From Synanceia verrucosa (lineage: Eukaryota; Chordata; Actinopteri; Perciformes; Synanceiidae): a DNA stretch of 64,000 nucleotides. A program made the position numbers and the translations under genes. Positions 60,801 through 64,000 of the stretch are shown piece after piece; the stretch's first letter is position 1; each line of letters opens with the position of its first letter. Under the pieces are notes generated by a model. It had not been told where the DNA came from. It saw only the letters and a list, made by a program, of their open reading frames with translations, and made no database searches. The DNA is taken from contig CM056550.1 of NCBI GenBank assembly GCA_029721515.1, positions 28,120,619 through 28,184,618 on the forward strand, given 5' to 3'.

Positions 60801-61353
60801 TCATGGCGTCCGACACCTGAGACTGAAGCGGCTTTCATTTGTCTGCAGGGTCACATTTATGCCTGACTCATCGTCACTCGAGCTGACTCGCTTGACTCAG
60901 CCGGGGCCCTTTTCCTCAGCCGTTGTGTGTTGGTTCTCTATTCGATTCATTTGGGCTCTGTTTGACTCATTCATATTCTAATGCTCTCCATTCAGGCGGG
61001 TCTGTGTCCAGTTTGTTTTGCTGTCAGGGGCTCAGATGGATGGAGGGGGCTGCAGGTTCATCTGGAGGTGAGGTTAAAGAAGGCAAGAGTGGCCGGACTG
61101 CCTCCTGAATCCTGGAGCCTCCGAGTCACACTGGACAGATTGAGTGTTTTGGGTATGAAAGACAGCTAATGCGCTCTTAAATAGGAAAGAAAGGCTTCAT
61201 ATCTGTGTGACGGGGATGGAGGAGAGTAAGAAAAAGAGAGAAGCAGCTGTGTGGAACAGCATGGATCGTTACACAGTGACACACATGAAAGCATTAAGTA
61301 TACTCAGGAGGTTTCGTTGAATATACATGGAGCTGTGTGCTGCTTTATACGTG

Positions 61354-61356
<3 letters not shown>

Positions 61357-61411
<55 letters not shown>

Positions 61412-61438
61412 TGTGTATGTGTGTGTGTGTGTGTGTGT
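61357..61438. repeat. Long (GT)n microsatellite with short interruptions
   Basis: About 80 bp of GT with a GCGC and a TATG interruption. A (CA)n of similar size follows at 61,557-61,600 in inverted orientation, so the two could pair. Confidence 0.95.
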
Positions 61439-61552
61439 CCCCTCCCATGCTCTTGCCCGAGCTGAGAGTTGTGAGAAAGAGAAACGGGGGGGGGGCAACA
61501 ACAACAAAGATCCGTCATCAGTCATTCATGGCTAATCAGTCTCGTGGGACGT

Positions 61553-61602
<50 letters not shown>

Positions 61603-61701
61603 CTGAGGTCCTAATCCTACTGGGACTGCTTGTGCCTCTGTGTGTGCCTGTCTAAGTTTTGGATCTGGGCTGATTAGAAGCTCTCTCTCTCTCTCTTTTT
61701 C

Positions 61702-61743
<42 letters not shown>

Positions 61744-61892
61744 CTCTTCATCTTTGATTGCTGGTAAAGTGTCTCTTCTCCTTCTCTCTATTTTTCTCTT
61801 TTGTCCCTTTAATAACCGCCTACTGTCTTTTCCGGTCGTTTTGATGTGTGTTTTTGTAATGTTTGGTAGCATGTGTGCATGCATAATATAGG

Positions 61893-61932
<40 letters not shown>

Positions 61933-64000
61933 CGTGTGTGTGTGTGTGTGTGCATGTGTTGCTCCATCCGAATAGTGTAGTGTTGGTGTTGTCTTGTGTT
62001 TTATCGGCTCTTCTATTTGTTTCAGCTGTCTTATTAAAAATATCAAATAGGCTTCAGTGGCATGGTTGTTAACGTTATTACCAAAGCAAAATTACATGTT
62101 TATGAATACAATACTTCATAACATTAAATAGATGAATAATCACAAGACAACAAACGTCTTCAACAGTGCAACCCTGCAGCATCAACAACAGGAAACAGCA
62201 GAACAAAGGAGTGGCTTTTCTCTTCAGTTGGGACAAACAGATACATATATTTTGCTGATCTGTACCAAAATGTCAGCGCCCTCAGCCTCATGTGTGATTT
62301 CTGGATGGACGGTATGATGCTGGCTTTGTGTTGTGTGTATATGTGGTCCATCCAGATGAAGCAAAGCTGTCTCAGAGTCTCGCAATGAATGAGGACATGG
62401 TTTGTCTTTTTTTTTTCCTGGTAGCCAGGGCTCATTATTATTATTGAAATTAATATTCTGACACTAAATTGCTTATAAAACAATAATACAAAAAAGAATG
62501 TACAGCTTTTGTGCATTACAAATTAGCTGAACACATTCCATTATATTGTCCCAATATGTTTCTATGAATCAGCGATTTAATTATTGATTAATCTGTGGGA
62601 TACTGAAAAAAATATCCAACGGTGCACATTTGGTTTATAATCATAAAACAAGGTAAAGCAACAATTCCTCAAAAAATAGGAAATTTTTTTTTTTTTTTTT
62701 TTTTTTTTCGCTTTAACAAATGAGTGGTCTGGTTCTGTGTTACAGTGTATCCCAGCCAGCGTCCACTCTCTGTTATAAAGGTGTTTTGGGGTTTAATTTG
62801 TTTGGGTGGAATTCTTCCCTCTTCATGCAAGCTCGAGCTGACTGACAGAAAATGAAATGCGGCTATTGTGATCGGCATCAATCATTTCAGACATGTTTTA
62901 AGCAGAAATGCCAAATATTCACTGTTGCCAGCTTTTCAGAAGTGAAGATTTTTCTGTGTATAATTGTCACTTTCTATGTATTTGAGTTTTTGGAGCGTTG
63001 GTGAGACGTTTGTCGACATCACCTTGGCCCCTGAGAAATTGTTATCTGGATTCTCACACTACTCTTTTCACATTTCACACACTAAATGATTCATTGAATA
63101 ATCGAGAAGATAACTGGCAGACTAATCGACAATGAAAACAAATGTTAGTTGCAGCCCTGAAATCTTACTCCCCTCCCCTCCACCACCACCACCACCACCA
63201 CCACCGGCTCCATCAGCCTCCTGTTCTCTGGTCTTTCTTTGCTTTATTTCCCTTTCCTTCCTCTTTATTTCCTCTCGGTGGATCTCTCCAATAATGTTTT
63301 ATTCCTGTGTAAATATTACAGCAATGAGGGAATATAAAGAATGGAAAAGCCATGCTGAAATAAGGTCACACTGGGTTATTCTCACCTGCTCTCTCTGTCT
63401 CTCTCTCTCTTTTGGCATCTCTCTCTTTTTGCATCTCTCTCTCTCTCTCTCTCTCCGTCGTAGACTTTCATCTTCTCTCGTCCGCTTGCTTGCCCCATCC
63501 CCTCCATCTCCCTCTGTCGCTCGCTCCTTCCCTCCCCGCTCCCTCTCTCTGGTTTTTCACTGTCTGCTGATCCCGCTCTTCTCTCTTGTTCAGTCTCTTC
63601 CCCCTTACATACACACAAACACACACACATGCAGACGCACACACGCTGACACCTGCATGTCGAGCCGTTGAGGGTCTAATTTAAGTAAAGTGCTTCTCTA
63701 GGAACCACAACCCCTCAACTCGCAATGATGGAGGGTGATATGTGGTTGAACACACACACACACGGTTATACACAGACGCACGCACACATCCTGCTCCAGT
63801 GATACTGAGATATGACTCTCCGTGGTGTGGGATTGAAGGAAGCACTGTAGATGGCTTGTAAGTAGCACACTGTAATAATAATGTGATATTTGAGCCCCGT
63901 AGGGATGATCACCTTTTCTCGGCTGCAGGCAGATCAGACTGCAGAGGGTCAGTTACAGAGGTGGCAGCAGAACTGGGAGGGATTCAGTGTCTTGCTCAAG

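Larger units (their letters stand above)
55073..64000 (+). other. bahcc1: bahcc1 first coding intron, partial
   Basis: At least 8.9 kb to the window edge. No second coding exon was found. Contents: (GT)n at 55,951-56,007, 57,136-57,178 and 57,782-57,823; (GT)n/(CA)n around 61,357-61,438 and 61,557-61,600; (CT)n at 61,681-61,740; (TG)n at 61,898-61,951; poly(T) at 62,685-62,708; (CAC)n at 63,180-63,205. A long C/T-rich tract covers 59,800-60,250. Confidence 0.75.

Noticed and set aside
61522..62046. 174-codon minus-strand open frame with THTHTH and RERERE runs
   Set aside because: It is made of translated (CA)n and (CT)n microsatellites.
1..64000. CRISPR arrays, bacterial operons, rRNA and tRNA genes
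   Set aside because: The repeats present are simple dinucleotide tracts or transposon remnants. No spacer array, tRNA box pair or rRNA-like sequence was seen, and the gene structure is that of a vertebrate.

Overview
The window looks like a piece of a teleost fish chromosome. The coding signal is split into short exons with GT-AG introns, (CA)n/(GT)n microsatellites are very dense, several fish-type interspersed repeats are present, and long stretches have no coding signal. No bacterial-type operon, rRNA, tRNA or CRISPR array was seen. Genes were identified by reading translations against remembered vertebrate families. No database search was run.

Left part (1-14,350, minus strand): the 5' two thirds of slc38a10, a sodium-coupled neutral amino acid transporter-like protein of the SLC38 family. 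Thirteen coding exon positions can be placed to the base, from the ATG at 13,929 to an exon cut by the left edge at base 1. The phases agree throughout and give about 504 codons: the whole transporter core plus the start of the long cytosolic tail. The main discovery is a second version of coding exon 6. Two exons of exactly 125 nt (9,666-9,790 and 8,775-8,899), with the same phases and about 45% identical products, lie in tandem. Only one can be used at a time without a frameshift, and they differ in the segment corresponding to transmembrane helix 6, which carries the substrate-site signature in this fold. The gene also has a GC-AG intron and a NAGNAG acceptor.

Middle part (about 14,350-49,700): a largely non-coding interval. 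It holds a candidate promoter with a possible small gene or lncRNA (15,500-16,334), candidate conserved or regulatory blocks, a CpG-rich promoter-like island (33,400-34,120), many microsatellites and several mobile elements. The mobile elements are a decayed LTR retroelement whose integrase remnant precedes its reverse transcriptase (37,260-39,450), a 1.1 kb inverted-repeat foldback element (40,841-41,951) and related repeat debris. A Tigger-like element with a hAT-like element nested in it sits inside an slc38a10 intron (3,692-4,880).

Right part (about 49,700-64,000, plus strand): the 5' end of bahcc1, which encodes a BAH and coiled-coil domain chromatin protein. There is a GC-rich promoter, a non-coding exon ending at 51,399, and exon 2, whose coding part runs 54,901-55,072. 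Intron 1 then runs off the right edge. Splicing creates two overlapping upstream ORFs in the leader. A separate TATA/CCAAT promoter-like unit at 49,775-50,198 may drive an alternative first exon. The order slc38a10 (minus) then bahcc1 (plus) matches the arrangement of SLC38A10 and BAHCC1 on human chromosome 17q25 as I remember it, which supports both calls.
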